A stretch of 64,000 bases of DNA, from assembly GCA_018650795.1 (NCBI GenBank), contig JABIFG010000095.1, positions 1 to 64,000 on the forward strand, written 5' to 3'. Shown piece after piece: positions 29,191 through 38,400 of this stretch. The stretch comes from Fidelibacterota bacterium (GTDB lineage: Bacteria; Fidelibacterota; UBA8477; JABMPR01). The position numbers and the translations under genes were made by a program. The notes under the pieces were generated by a model. The model saw nothing but the letters and a program-made list of their open reading frames with translations. It made no database searches and was not told where the DNA came from. Positions within the stretch are counted from its first letter, which is position 1. Every line of letters begins with the position of its first letter.

Positions 29191-30150
29191 GTGGCAAATA
29201 AACAGTCAATAAAAGAAGAGCTGCTGATTCTGGTGGCTTCTCTGTATTATATGGAAAATCTGGGCCAGGCCAAAGTGGCTCAACTTGCCGGCATTTCGCA
29301 GGCAAATGTTTCTCGACTTCTCAGTGAAGCCCGGAAACGAGGCATCGTTACAATCAATGTCAAGCCCTTCTCACCTCGCAATGAATCCCTTGAGCAACAA
29401 CTTGTTGATAAATTTGACTTGAACCACGCTATCGTCATCAATTCATCTGCCCATAGAAACCCGGTTCAACAAAGACAAGCCATTGGCTATTTTGCCGCCC
29501 CATACGTTGGCGATATGATAAAACTAAATCATACGGTTTGCCTGGCAGCTGGAAGACATATTCAAGCACTTGTGGAGAATATGAGGCCCGTTTCTACCAA
29601 CTCTAATGTGATTTTTATCCAGGCCATGGGTCACATTCGAAGTGATATCCATGATGATGATGCCTTTGAAATTACTCGGAAGATGGCAAAAATCTGGAAT
29701 GGCACATCACGCAGTATGCAAGCACCGGCCATCACCCAGGACATGGACACCTATAAGGCCTTCACTTCTCACCAACAGATCAAATCCATCATCAATCAGA
29801 TGGATTATGCTGATCTGGCTATAATTGGTGTGGGTATCAGTTCTGATTCAGTTTTTCTGGATAGGGAATTCATATCCGCAAAAGCCATGAATCATTTATT
29901 CAAGCAGGGTGTCGTCGGCGAGATTTGTGGACATTTCTTTGATGATAATGGCATTGAAGTAGATACTGCCTACAAAGACCGTGTTATTGGCATCACCCTG
30001 GATCAACTAAGAGATACACCTGATGTTATTGCCATTGCCAGTAATGCTAATCGTGCAAAGTCGATTCGTGCCGGTATCCGCGGTGGGATGATCAAATCCC
30101 TGGTTCTAGACGATAATTGCGCTGAGGAACTTGTCACCCTGGATAAGTGA
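29191..30150 (+). CDS. SorC-family transcriptional regulator
   Basis: 319 residues with an N-terminal helix-turn-helix (about 18-45; LGQAKVAQLAGISQANVSRLLSEARKRG) of the SorC/DeoR-Bsu type and a C-terminal sugar-phosphate-binding domain of the SorC family (about 55-315), including the VGISSDS, GEICGHFFD and IGITLDQLR motifs. Known of the family: these repressors or activators respond to phosphorylated sugars or intermediates such as dihydroxyacetone phosphate or fructose bisphosphate. The start is GTG at 29191, supported by GGGGAG. It is divergent from the TonB operon and converges on the antiporter/isomerase genes. Its effector is probably a glycerol or sugar phosphate brought in by the neighbouring transporters, and the repeated TGMATAWWTATTCA sites are its likely targets; both are inference. 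Confidence 0.88.
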   Translation: MANKQSIKEELLILVASLYYMENLGQAKVAQLAGISQANVSRLLSEARKRGIVTINVKPFSPRNESLEQQLVDKFDLNHAIVINSSAHRNPVQQRQAIGYFAAPYVGDMIKLNHTVCLAAGRHIQALVENMRPVSTNSNVIFIQAMGHIRSDIHDDDAFEITRKMAKIWNGTSRSMQAPAITQDMDTYKAFTSHQQIKSIINQMDYADLAIIGVGISSDSVFLDREFISAKAMNHLFKQGVVGEICGHFFDDNGIEVDTAYKDRVIGITLDQLRDTPDVIAIASNANRAKSIRAGIRGGMIKSLVLDDNCAEELVTLDK

Positions 30151-30157
30151 TCCTCTT

Positions 30158-30185
30158 GGTTGGTTAGAAAAGGATTCAATCAACC
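30158..30185. terminator. Hairpin between convergent genes
   Basis: GGTTGGTT pairs with AATCAACC (one G-U pair) around a 12-nt loop, overlapping the end of the RpiB-like gene. It could terminate both convergent transcripts, but lacks a T tract. Confidence 0.35.
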
Positions 30186-30638
30186 GAAGGACTGGCTTTC
30201 AAGCTCCACGATCTGATCAACTTTTGGCTGTGAGCCACCCCCTAAAAATTCTGAAGCTATCCAGGCATCGAGAATCGTCTTCGCAAGCTCTGCTCCAATG
30301 ACACGGGACCCCATGGTTAGAACCTGGGCATCATTGCTTTTTCTGAGACGTTCAGCAGAGTACACATCGTGGCACAATCCAGCATAAACACCCCTCACTT
30401 TATTAGCAATAATGGACATGCCGATACCTGTACCACAAATTAGAATCCCCCGGTCATATTCTCCTGACTGGATCTTCTTCGCCAGGTTGTATCCAATTTC
30501 CGGATACATGGCTTCTTTATCAGCAGCATAAGCCAGGTCGGTGACAGCACATTCTCGCACTTGCAAGTGGTCGAAAACAATATTTTTCAATTCAATGGCA
30601 GCATCATCACAATCGATGGCGATTCTAATATTTCTCAT
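30180..30638 (-). CDS. rpiB: RpiB/LacAB-family sugar-phosphate isomerase with altered active site
   Basis: 152 residues, the usual length for RpiB. Fold and core motifs are kept: the catalytic Cys68 in GILICGTGIGMSI, SNDAQVLTMGSRVIG and a C-terminal GG loop. Several ligands known from E. coli RpiB differ: the Asp-His pair near the N-terminus is D11-D12, the ring-opening His99 position is S101, and the two phosphate-binding arginines (133, 137) are G135 and K139. This pattern argues against plain ribose-5-phosphate isomerase; a tetrulose-phosphate isomerase (EryI/DerI-like) or another aldose-ketose pair is possible. The ATG overlaps the stop of the upstream antiporter by 4 bp (ATGA), so isomerase and transporter form an operon and probably act on the same imported phosphate ester. 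Confidence 0.85.
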   Translation of the reverse strand: MRNIRIAIDCDDAAIELKNIVFDHLQVRECAVTDLAYAADKEAMYPEIGYNLAKKIQSGEYDRGILICGTGIGMSIIANKVRGVYAGLCHDVYSAERLRKSNDAQVLTMGSRVIGAELAKTILDAWIASEFLGGGSQPKVDQIVELESQSFG

Positions 30639-31987
30639 TTCGCATACACCCTATTCTTTTTTATGTGTGGTCCGACAGCATTCCAGGTCAAGGCGAATAA
30701 AATTGTCCCCGCCAATCCGGCAAAGATCAAAATTAGATAGCCCTGACTCCAGCCTCTGGAATCAACGATGGCTCCCAAGCCCCAGCCGGAAAGTATTCCG
30801 CTGAGATAGCCAAATAGACCCGTTAGGCCTATAGCTGCGGCAGCAACCTTTTTTGTGGCCAGATTAGCAGCCATAGTCCCCACAAGAGCCTGGGGTCCGT
30901 ATATAAAAAACCCAATAGCAGAAAGCAGAGAGGCATAGACATAGGGAGAGTCTGAAGGCAGTCGCCAGAACAGATAGATAGCAATAGTACAGGCCAGCAT
31001 GTAAAAGAAAGCTGCTCGTCCACCGCGACCCTTAAAAACCCGATCCATCAGCCAACCACTTACCAGCATTCCGGCAATTCCGAATACTTCATAGCCTGCG
31101 ACTATCCACCCGGCCTGGGTAATATCCACACCCTTCATCTCGATCAAAAAAGAGGGTCCCCAGTCAAGAATTGCAAAGCGGATGGTGTAGAGGAAAAAAT
31201 TTGCGAAGGCCAATACCCAGATCATGGGATTCTTAACGACATACTTGATAAGATACTGTTTCTGTTCCCGCCACTTCACCTGATGCGCAGGTTCACTGTC
31301 AGCAATTTCATTTCGATAGACTTCTACAGCAGGCAATCCAAGTGATTCCGGTGTATCACGTAGCCACCAGGCTAAAAAGAAGGACCCGAATAAAGCAATA
31401 CCAGCTGGAACATAAAATGCCAGGCGCCAATCATAGACAACCAGAAAACTGGTGAGAACCAGTACCAACGAGGCTCCAATGGAGTGTGATGTATTCCAGA
31501 TGGCGAATTTGGTCCCTCGTTCACTGGCTGAGAACCAGTGTGTGATGCTGCGGGCACAGGGCGGGAATCCCATCCCCTGAAAATAGCCATTGAGCATCCA
31601 AAAAAGTCCAAAAGCCAGTACCGTACTGCTCATTCCGAATAGAATGTTCATCAATGCAGATAGCGCTAGACCAGCTGCCATGAAGTATCTTGGATTGGCT
31701 CTATCTCCCAGTATACCATTGAACAATTTCGATAAACCATACAGCAAACCATGAAGTGTGAGGAATAGCCCCAACTGGGCCTTGGTAATACCGAGTTCCG
31801 CCTCCATTCCTGGTAGTGCCAGAGACATATTTTTGCGAACAAAATAGAAAAGCGCATATCCAATCATGGTTGTGTACATGATACGGATACGATAATAACG
31901 ATAGGTTTTTCGATACTCCTCAGTGTCGGTATCGAGGGGTTCGACTGGCGGAGCTGCATCAAATATTTTGAGGAACTTCAGCTTCAT
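30635..31987 (-). CDS. OPA-family organophosphate:phosphate antiporter (GlpT/UhpT-like) 2
   Basis: 450 residues, twelve predicted membrane helices. The GlpT phosphate-site arginines are kept as R51 in FYFVRKN and R270 in YTIRFAILDWGP, and H150 lies in SITHWFSASERG. The VRKN signature is closer to GlpT than that of antiporter 1 (VRNN). Paralogous to 8249-9601, with which it shares QGMG(F/W)PPC and DTP(E/Q)SLGLP. The start follows GGAAGGTAAGCAT. It is the first gene of a two-gene unit with the RpiB-like isomerase (4-bp overlap). Role: import of glycerol-3-phosphate or a sugar phosphate in exchange for phosphate; the link to the isomerase hints at a sugar phosphate. Confidence 0.9.
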   Translation of the reverse strand: MKLKFLKIFDAAPPVEPLDTDTEEYRKTYRYYRIRIMYTTMIGYALFYFVRKNMSLALPGMEAELGITKAQLGLFLTLHGLLYGLSKLFNGILGDRANPRYFMAAGLALSALMNILFGMSSTVLAFGLFWMLNGYFQGMGFPPCARSITHWFSASERGTKFAIWNTSHSIGASLVLVLTSFLVVYDWRLAFYVPAGIALFGSFFLAWWLRDTPESLGLPAVEVYRNEIADSEPAHQVKWREQKQYLIKYVVKNPMIWVLAFANFFLYTIRFAILDWGPSFLIEMKGVDITQAGWIVAGYEVFGIAGMLVSGWLMDRVFKGRGGRAAFFYMLACTIAIYLFWRLPSDSPYVYASLLSAIGFFIYGPQALVGTMAANLATKKVAAAAIGLTGLFGYLSGILSGWGLGAIVDSRGWSQGYLILIFAGLAGTILFALTWNAVGPHIKKNRVYAK

Positions 31988-32036
31988 ATATGCTTACCTT
32001 CCCAAAGGCTGTAAAAGTCTGTTTGGAGCTTGTTTT

Positions 32037-32879
32037 TCAATTCGAATTCCCCCGGGCTAAAGCAAGTTGCTCACCCAACTCCTTGACACTTGGGAACACA
32101 GCATCCGGCTTGAAGGGACTATCATCAACATCTTCAAGGGTGGCTTCACCGGTGAGCACCAATATCCCGACTGATCCACAGTCATAGGCCATGGCAATAT
32201 CTGTATAGAGTCGATCACCGACCATACCCAGCTCGTGCTTCTCAAGACCATGTTCAGCCATAAGACCTTCAAGCATGAGGGCATTGGGTTTTCCTGGGAC
32301 TGCTTCAGGCGTTTTTCCTGTAGCGGCCTCGATGGCAGCACAAACAGCTCCACAATCTACCAGGACCAATTTTTCATCTGTGGGACAAATATTATCGGGA
32401 TGAGTTGCAATATAAGGTTTCCCTTGATCGATCCAGTAGCTTGCAACAGTAAGCTTGGCATAGTTCAGTGTAGTATCAAAACCAACGATAACCAGCTCAG
32501 GTTCATATCCAGGTTCATCGGGAACAACCTCATAACCAGCATCCCGAAATTCCTGCTTGAGACCTTCTGTCCCCAGGATCATAACGCGTTTGGAGGCAGG
32601 ATGTATTTTTTCCAGATATTTCAGGGTCGCCAGAGCGGAAGTGAAAATACTTTCTGTTGAAGTCTTCAGCCCCAGTTTTGCGAGTTTTTCTGCATACTCA
32701 CTGACGCTCCTTGAGCTATTGTTGGTCAAAAAGGTGTAACCGACCCCAATCGCTGTAAGACCTTCAAGAAAACGCTTTGTAAAGGGAAACAGGGTTGTGC
32801 CTTTGTAGATCGTCCCGTCCATATCCAGGGCGAGATGCTTGATCCTCTTAAGTTTTGCAAGGGCTTCAGAAGATAACAT
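32037..32879 (-). CDS. araL: HAD-IIA (NagD/AraL-type) sugar-phosphate phosphatase
   Basis: About 280 residues. HAD motifs are clear: motif I DMDGTIYKG with nucleophile D19 and acid D21, TNNSS (motif II), GKPNALML with the Lys of motif III, and MVGDRLYTDI (motif IV). The C2-type cap region carries VDCGAVCAAIEAATGK. The start is ATG 32879 inside the upstream araM gene, preceded by GGAGTCTGAAG, so the two genes overlap by 14 bp and are translationally coupled. In Bacillus subtilis araL (NagD-type phosphatase of low specificity) and araM (glycerol-1-phosphate dehydrogenase) are also adjacent, in the arabinose operon. Likely role: removing excess glycerol or sugar phosphate; the substrate is inference. 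Phosphoglycolate phosphatase is an alternative. Confidence 0.85.
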   Translation of the reverse strand: MLSSEALAKLKRIKHLALDMDGTIYKGTTLFPFTKRFLEGLTAIGVGYTFLTNNSSRSVSEYAEKLAKLGLKTSTESIFTSALATLKYLEKIHPASKRVMILGTEGLKQEFRDAGYEVVPDEPGYEPELVIVGFDTTLNYAKLTVASYWIDQGKPYIATHPDNICPTDEKLVLVDCGAVCAAIEAATGKTPEAVPGKPNALMLEGLMAEHGLEKHELGMVGDRLYTDIAMAYDCGSVGILVLTGEATLEDVDDSPFKPDAVFPSVKELGEQLALARGNSN

Positions 32880-34278
32880 CTTCAGACTCCAATACTTTGT
32901 GACTGTCTTGATTTTTAGATGACCAGTAAGCACCACCAGAAAAGATTTGAGATACACAGGTTTCCATCACATCTGTTTCGTGGGCCACATCAAGGAGTGT
33001 GTAGCGCGTGCGAATATAACGGGCAAATTCAAAACTATCCTTCAAGCGAGTTAACTCGATGCCAATATCCTCAGGTTTTTCTGGGCCGTTGACTAATCCC
33101 AGTTTGGTCTTTAACTCGATAAACGGGATTACTTGCGCTTCGAGGCGTGGCTTTAATTCTGGCCAGAGTGCGCTGAGTTGCTGAAGTCGCTTGAACAAAA
33201 CTTCAGCGGTAATGTATTTGGCACGCACCTGATCCACAATCTGTTGAGCAACCGTCTCATCTGAATATCTTGAGCGAATTCTTTTCTCAGTTTGGTCAAA
33301 AGAGACCCAACGCGATTGTATCTCTCCAAGCGACCAGTTTCTGTTCTGTAGATCCATTGGCAACACCTTTTCATATAGTGCCAGTGAGGACAAGGATCCA
33401 ATAGCGACCTTAAAGCCATGGGAGGGGGCAATACCGTGATGAGTGTGGTGTTCAATATCCCAAAGGTGACTAAACTGATGTTCTGCACCAGAGGCTGGTC
33501 TAGATGATCCCAGGGACTGCATGGCCAACCCACTCATGATCAGACCTTCAATGAGCAAACAGAGTGCTTTGCCATCTCCAGAACGTACGCCAACAGGATC
33601 TCTTATCATATCTCTAAGGGGTCCCTGGACCAATTCCCAGGCCACGCTATCAATCGCCTCAATTCCCAGAGCATCAGCGATGATCCAATCAGCACCAGCA
33701 GGTATTTTCGCGATGAGATCAGCATAGCCCCAGGCATTCATTTCAACGGGTGCCTGGGATAAAACATCCAGATCAGCGAGAACTCCCCTGGGTGCTGGAC
33801 ACTGAAATGTCTGTTTAAAACCACCCGCGGTGATAGAGGCTCCAAAAGCAGTATATCCGTCAACAGATGCTGCAGTAACAACAACCATGTATTGTCTATG
33901 GTTACGATAAGCGGATAGCTTGGTAAGATCATTGATCGTGCCTGATCCAACTGCCACAGGAATGGCATCAACAGACCTGAGAAATTCTGTAAGGGCATCG
34001 ACGTGCTGCATCTCTGCATGCATGTCTTCTACATCAAAAACATGTGGAGGTAACACCATGTCCAGTTGAGCTTCAAGCACTTCCTGAACTTGTTTACCAG
34101 CAGCTTTAAATGTATTCACGTCAGCTATCACCACTGCTCGCTTGCCAGGGAAGCATTGTTTGAACATATCAGCGACACCCTGGATGGCATTGTGCCCCAC
34201 CTGAATATGCTGAGTTGTATCAGCCTTTTTCAATGCGATTTGCAGCCGGTCGCGGGTATCTATTTCAAATCTTTGCAT
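32866..34278 (-). CDS. araM: sn-Glycerol-1-phosphate dehydrogenase (AraM/EgsA family)
   Basis: 470 residues, iron-containing-alcohol-dehydrogenase-like fold. NAD-binding GSGTINDLTKLSAY (111-124), TAASVDGYTAFGASIT (135-150) and the metal ligands D187 (YADLIAKIP), H267 (ASGAEHQFSHLWD) and H287 (APSHGFK) are all present. The enzyme interconverts sn-glycerol-1-phosphate and dihydroxyacetone phosphate using NAD(P)(H); bacterial AraM is a Ni or Zn enzyme. In Archaea and Bacillus it works towards lipid synthesis. Here no prenyl-transferase (PcrB/GGGPS) gene is next to it, and the neighbours are phosphodiesterases, antiporters and GlpD, so a catabolic direction (glycerol-1-phosphate to DHAP) is an attractive inference. 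The gene is slightly longer than Bacillus AraM owing to its C-terminal extension. The ribosome binding site is AAAGGTAAGATT. Confidence 0.92.
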   Translation of the reverse strand: MQRFEIDTRDRLQIALKKADTTQHIQVGHNAIQGVADMFKQCFPGKRAVVIADVNTFKAAGKQVQEVLEAQLDMVLPPHVFDVEDMHAEMQHVDALTEFLRSVDAIPVAVGSGTINDLTKLSAYRNHRQYMVVVTAASVDGYTAFGASITAGGFKQTFQCPAPRGVLADLDVLSQAPVEMNAWGYADLIAKIPAGADWIIADALGIEAIDSVAWELVQGPLRDMIRDPVGVRSGDGKALCLLIEGLIMSGLAMQSLGSSRPASGAEHQFSHLWDIEHHTHHGIAPSHGFKVAIGSLSSLALYEKVLPMDLQNRNWSLGEIQSRWVSFDQTEKRIRSRYSDETVAQQIVDQVRAKYITAEVLFKRLQQLSALWPELKPRLEAQVIPFIELKTKLGLVNGPEKPEDIGIELTRLKDSFEFARYIRTRYTLLDVAHETDVMETCVSQIFSGGAYWSSKNQDSHKVLESEDVIF

Positions 34279-34291
34279 AATCTTACCTTTT

Positions 34292-34307
34292 ACCTACACC
34301 TGTAGGT
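34292..34307. promoter_or_regulatory. Inverted repeat just upstream of araM
   Basis: ACCTACA-CC-TGTAGGT, perfect 7-bp arms, 13 nt upstream of the araM start and next to its ribosome binding site. It could be an operator or an RNA hairpin controlling translation. Confidence 0.45.
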
Positions 34308-34364
34308 GAGAAAACATACGGTGTGTCTGTGCGATTATCGCGTCGTCTGCTGTAGGTTCAATAT

Positions 34365-35255
34365 CTATTTTTTCATAAAATTCTGGTACAGCTCTACCGT
34401 CATCAGCGGATAATCTGTAGCAAAGGAGCGAACGCCCAGTTCCATAAGTTGTACATAGACCTCTGGTTCCACCATTTTCCAGGGCAGCACCTGAAAAAGG
34501 ATTCCCTGGCCACTGACCTCCTCCCGTCTTTCCTCAAGAAATTTAGGTGACGGCTTGAAGGGCTGATCACTCTCGGCATCAACTTCCATCACATGTATCT
34601 GGAGGGTTGTAATGCCTAGATAATTATTCTCACGGATGGAAGCGAAAGTCTTTTCAATGTTCTCCTGACTACCACCAATCCACAGCAAGGAAAGAGATTC
34701 TGGAATTCTAGAGTGCCAGTCCATGATCAAGTTATGATGCTTGGTCGTAAATATTATCTGTCTTTCCAAGCCGTAGGACCTGACCATCAATGCCAGACGA
34801 TCCATATCAATTTTTTTATAATCGAGATAGATAAACCGTTCAGGATGACCTGACATGGCTTCAAAGACACTTTCCAGAGTCGGGATTCGTTGGGTCTGGC
34901 CACCACGAGAAATACCGACATCAAGGGTTTGGGCAACTTCCAGGGTCATTTCCTCAAAGGGAACATCAATGAGAGAATCTGAAGTTGTAGGAGCCAGACG
35001 CTTTGCCGTTTTATCATGCATGCAGATGATGATATCATCTTGAGTCGTTCGAATATCTGCTTCAGGAATAATGCCCATTTCCCAAGTTTCGATGAAGGTC
35101 TCAAGTGTATTTTCAGGAATTCTCAGACCACCACCACGATGTGCCTGGATAGGCATAACACCTTGTTCAGAATACACTTTTACAGGTGACCCGCTAGGCA
35201 CGGCGCAGCCTATCAATAAAACAATCACCACGAAAATTAAATTCAACCATTTCAC
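34365..35255 (-). CDS. Glycerophosphodiester phosphodiesterase lipoprotein 2
   Basis: 296 residues. Lipoprotein signal IVVIVLLIGC with lipid Cys17, then GDPD motifs AHRGGG..PENT (catalytic H39, E48), PEADIRT (E65, D67) and MHDK (H80). Only about 260 residues of TIM barrel remain, typical for the family. The start is GTG at 35255, with TGGGAGATATGGTTC upstream. Unlike GDPD 1 its central part (KKIDMDRLALM, TTKHHNLIMDW) is divergent, so substrates may differ. It has its own promoter region with a long dyad (35317-35352) and is upstream of the araM/araL pair on the same strand, so a glycerol phosphate released outside the cytoplasm could be processed by the next gene after import. Confidence 0.92.
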   Translation of the reverse strand: MKWLNLIFVVIVLLIGCAVPSGSPVKVYSEQGVMPIQAHRGGGLRIPENTLETFIETWEMGIIPEADIRTTQDDIIICMHDKTAKRLAPTTSDSLIDVPFEEMTLEVAQTLDVGISRGGQTQRIPTLESVFEAMSGHPERFIYLDYKKIDMDRLALMVRSYGLERQIIFTTKHHNLIMDWHSRIPESLSLLWIGGSQENIEKTFASIRENNYLGITTLQIHVMEVDAESDQPFKPSPKFLEERREEVSGQGILFQVLPWKMVEPEVYVQLMELGVRSFATDYPLMTVELYQNFMKK

Positions 35256-35316
35256 GAACCATATCTCCCACAGTTACTCAATTCATTAAAATTTTTATTT
35301 GAGATTCAACACAATC

Positions 35317-35360
35317 GTTATCGCGGAAACAATTCGAAATCGTTGCGATAACCTTGTCAA
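35317..35360 (-). promoter_or_regulatory. Promoter with operator-like dyad for glycerophosphodiesterase 2
   Basis: A perfect consensus -35 TTGACA (35355-35360, minus strand) is followed directly by GTTATCGC-N20-GCGATAAC (35317-35352; 8-bp perfect arms). The dyad covers the spacer and the expected -10, the classical place for a repressor site. Confidence 0.5.
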
Positions 35361-35378
35361 TAAGGATCTTACAATGAA

Positions 35379-35407
35379 AAGCGGCCGGCAGACTGCACCG
35401 GCCGCTT
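35379..35407 (-). terminator. Rho-independent terminator after the lamin-tail-domain gene
   Basis: Perfect 10-bp stem AAGCGGCCGG / CCGGCCGCTT with a 9-nt loop, followed on the minus strand by TTCATTG, 23 nt after the stop at 35431. Confidence 0.8.
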
Positions 35408-35430
35408 GTTCATGCTACTAGCTAACCAAT

Positions 35431-38400
35431 TTACTTCAAGTACATCATTTTGATGACTTCGGTATACTCTCCTGCTTGAATTCTTGCAAAGTACATTCCG
35501 GCAGCCAGGTTATATCCCCGGGCATCTTGACCAGTCCAGTGCAGATCATACCATCCTGCTTGCTGGGTGCTGTTCACCAGAACATTTACCTGTCTTCCAG
35601 TGATATCAAATATCTGCAATCTCACATCAGCGACTTCCGGTAAAGCATAACGGATCGTCGTTGTAGGATTGAAGGGATTCGGGAAGTTTTGATCCAATGC
35701 ATATACTGTTGGCAGCACACCATCATGGATACCCACAAAGGTTGAGACGAAGCTTACCGTTGAATTTGCTTCAATGGCATTGCCAAGCATATCCCAGATA
35801 TTGCTCATGGTAATGGTGTACTCAAGATCCACTGTGAGCGGTGTTGTCACCAACAGAACAGTGGCACCATCAGCTTCGGCATCCAGAGGTTCACCAATTC
35901 CATTATTGAATGAGTAGTTGGCGAGACGCTCACCAGTAGCAGGATGGACGATCTCTGAGAAGGTCAGCATCACACTGGTGTCACTGGTTGCAACAGCAGA
36001 TACAATTGTGGGTCCGGTAACATCGAAGTTCTCCCAACCTGGAGTACCGCCTTCTTCAAGACTGGGTATCCAACTCAATATGGTCCAGTTGAGACCGGAA
36101 TTATCAGCCAGAGCCAGTGAAGGACCCGTTCCATCCGCTTCAGGAGCGTGGACAAAGTCATCTGTTGATTCTGCGGTTCCATCGTCATAGTGCATGAATG
36201 ACATCATGATATCATCAGCATTGAACAGAATACAGTTGTCCTTTGAATCACTAAACCCGATTGCTGCATCAGTAATGTCGAGATCTGATTCAAAATCATC
36301 TGGCAGAGCAGATGGGGAACCAGCATAGCTCAATAGGACATAGTAGTCACCGGGTTCCAAAATCGTTCCCGCTGGAACGCCAGCACGACCGTGTGTAGGA
36401 TTGTCATCCATGATATACCAGCCACTAATATCAACACTGACATCATCAGCATTGTACAATTCAACAAACTCATATTCCAGGGTATCTGCGCCCAGGGCGT
36501 TGTACATGATCTCATTAACCAGTACTCTTGGATAATCGGGTGCAACAGTGACATTTGCAGCACCAGGTGTGCCACCGTAGAAGTAACTGGGCTGCCAGCT
36601 TTCAGCATCATTGCGATCCATTGAAGGATCGATGAGTTCTACTGAACATCCTGTACCCCAGCGTGCTGGTGCAGGAAATGTAGTGACATCATAGTCGACG
36701 AAATCTGTGAGGTTACCTAGATCATCCCATAGATAGATCATGTCACCACCACCATTGTTCAGGTTCCAGATATGGTTACGAGTGGTATCAGTATAGTCGA
36801 TGGCAGCCTGCAAATTTGGTGTAAAGTGCAGTGGCCAGCCCTTTTCCTCGCCCTCACCATAAACATAGATTGTGAAATATTCACCGGGAGGTATGACTGT
36901 ATCAATACTATCAGGTATCACCATCAAGGCATGTGATTCAGGTTCATCTCTCAATGACCACCCCAGAATATCTATCGTATCAGCGGAAGCATTGAAAAGT
37001 TCAATAAATTCATTGTCATAGTATTCCGAATTATACTGGAATTCATTGATCACAATCTTATCGACATAGGTCTGATAAGTGAATGAAACCACACTGCCAG
37101 CAGCAATGATATTTCCAGAAACATCAGCGACGTTGCTAACCGTGACTTCGTAATCAGTAGCATGTGTTAAATAAGCTACAGACAACTCAACTTTATAGTC
37201 ACTCCAAACGACTGCTGTGGGTGTGCCAATAGCATTGTTCACTGAATAGTTGGCCATGACTACAGCAGAAGTTGAGTCAATGGATTCAGAAAAAACTACT
37301 GTGATAATGGAATCACCTAAAGCATAGGCTGAAACCAGGGTTGGAGGAAACTCATCCAGGGGTTCATCACCTGGTGTACCACCAATTCCACCACTGGCTT
37401 TCCAGTTGAGGGGATCATGATTTGATAGCAGGGGATCTATTAATTCCAGTGAATATCCAAGACCATCTGCTCCAGCTGCATGTTCAAACATCTCACCGGC
37501 ACCACCATCATCATAATACATATAGCTAACAAGATTACTGTCTGCATCAAATAGAAGTGGATTGTCTTGAGAATCACTAAAATCAACATCACTGGCCCGG
37601 AAATCAAAATCAGCTGTAAATGGGACAGTAAATGTATCAGAGGATACATTGTTCATAATAGTCAGATATTCTCCAGGACCGATTTTCGTCCCTTCAGGAA
37701 ATGGAATTCTCTCATGTAGTGGATTATCATCTAAGGTAAACCAGCCACTAATATCTACAGTGTCAGTTTCAGTATTCAGAATCTCAATCCATTCCACTTG
37801 AGCAGAATCAACAAGTGAAGAGTGATACATAACCTCGCTGATCACAACACCAGGATATACAGGGGCTACAGTAATGTTCTCAATACCAGGCGTTCCACCA
37901 TAGAAATAACTGGCTTGCCAGTTGGTAGGATCATCATTGCTCAGCGCAGGGTTGATCACTTCAACAGTTTGTCCCATACCTCTATAGGCTTCAACTGGCA
38001 CGGTTCCTTCGATACTTTGGTCATACGCAATACTATCGACCAGATTACCCGCTTTGTCCCACATATAAATAATGTCATTACTATTATTCAAATTCCATAA
38101 ATGGAATCTGCTGGTGTCTGCGTAATTGATCGCGGCATTCAAATCGGGTGTAAACTGAATGGGCCATCCATTTTCTTCGCCTTCACCATATGCATATACC
38201 GTAAAATAATCGCCAGGGGCCAGCACATTGTCTGAGGTAACACCAGCAATTATAGGTTCATGAGAGGTGGGTTCATCCCTGAACATCCAACCCGTGATAT
38301 CAATGGTCTCAGCAGAGGCATTATAAATTTCAAACCACTCATTATCACTGCCTTCTCCATTATATACAAATTCGGTAAGTACAATTTTTCCCGTGTAGTC

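Noticed and set aside
30180-31987. Pentitol or lactose-type operon, suggested by the RpiB/LacAB-like gene and a transporter
   Set aside because: No kinase, dehydrogenase or galactosidase is present, and the transporter belongs to the organophosphate antiporter family, not to sugar permeases.
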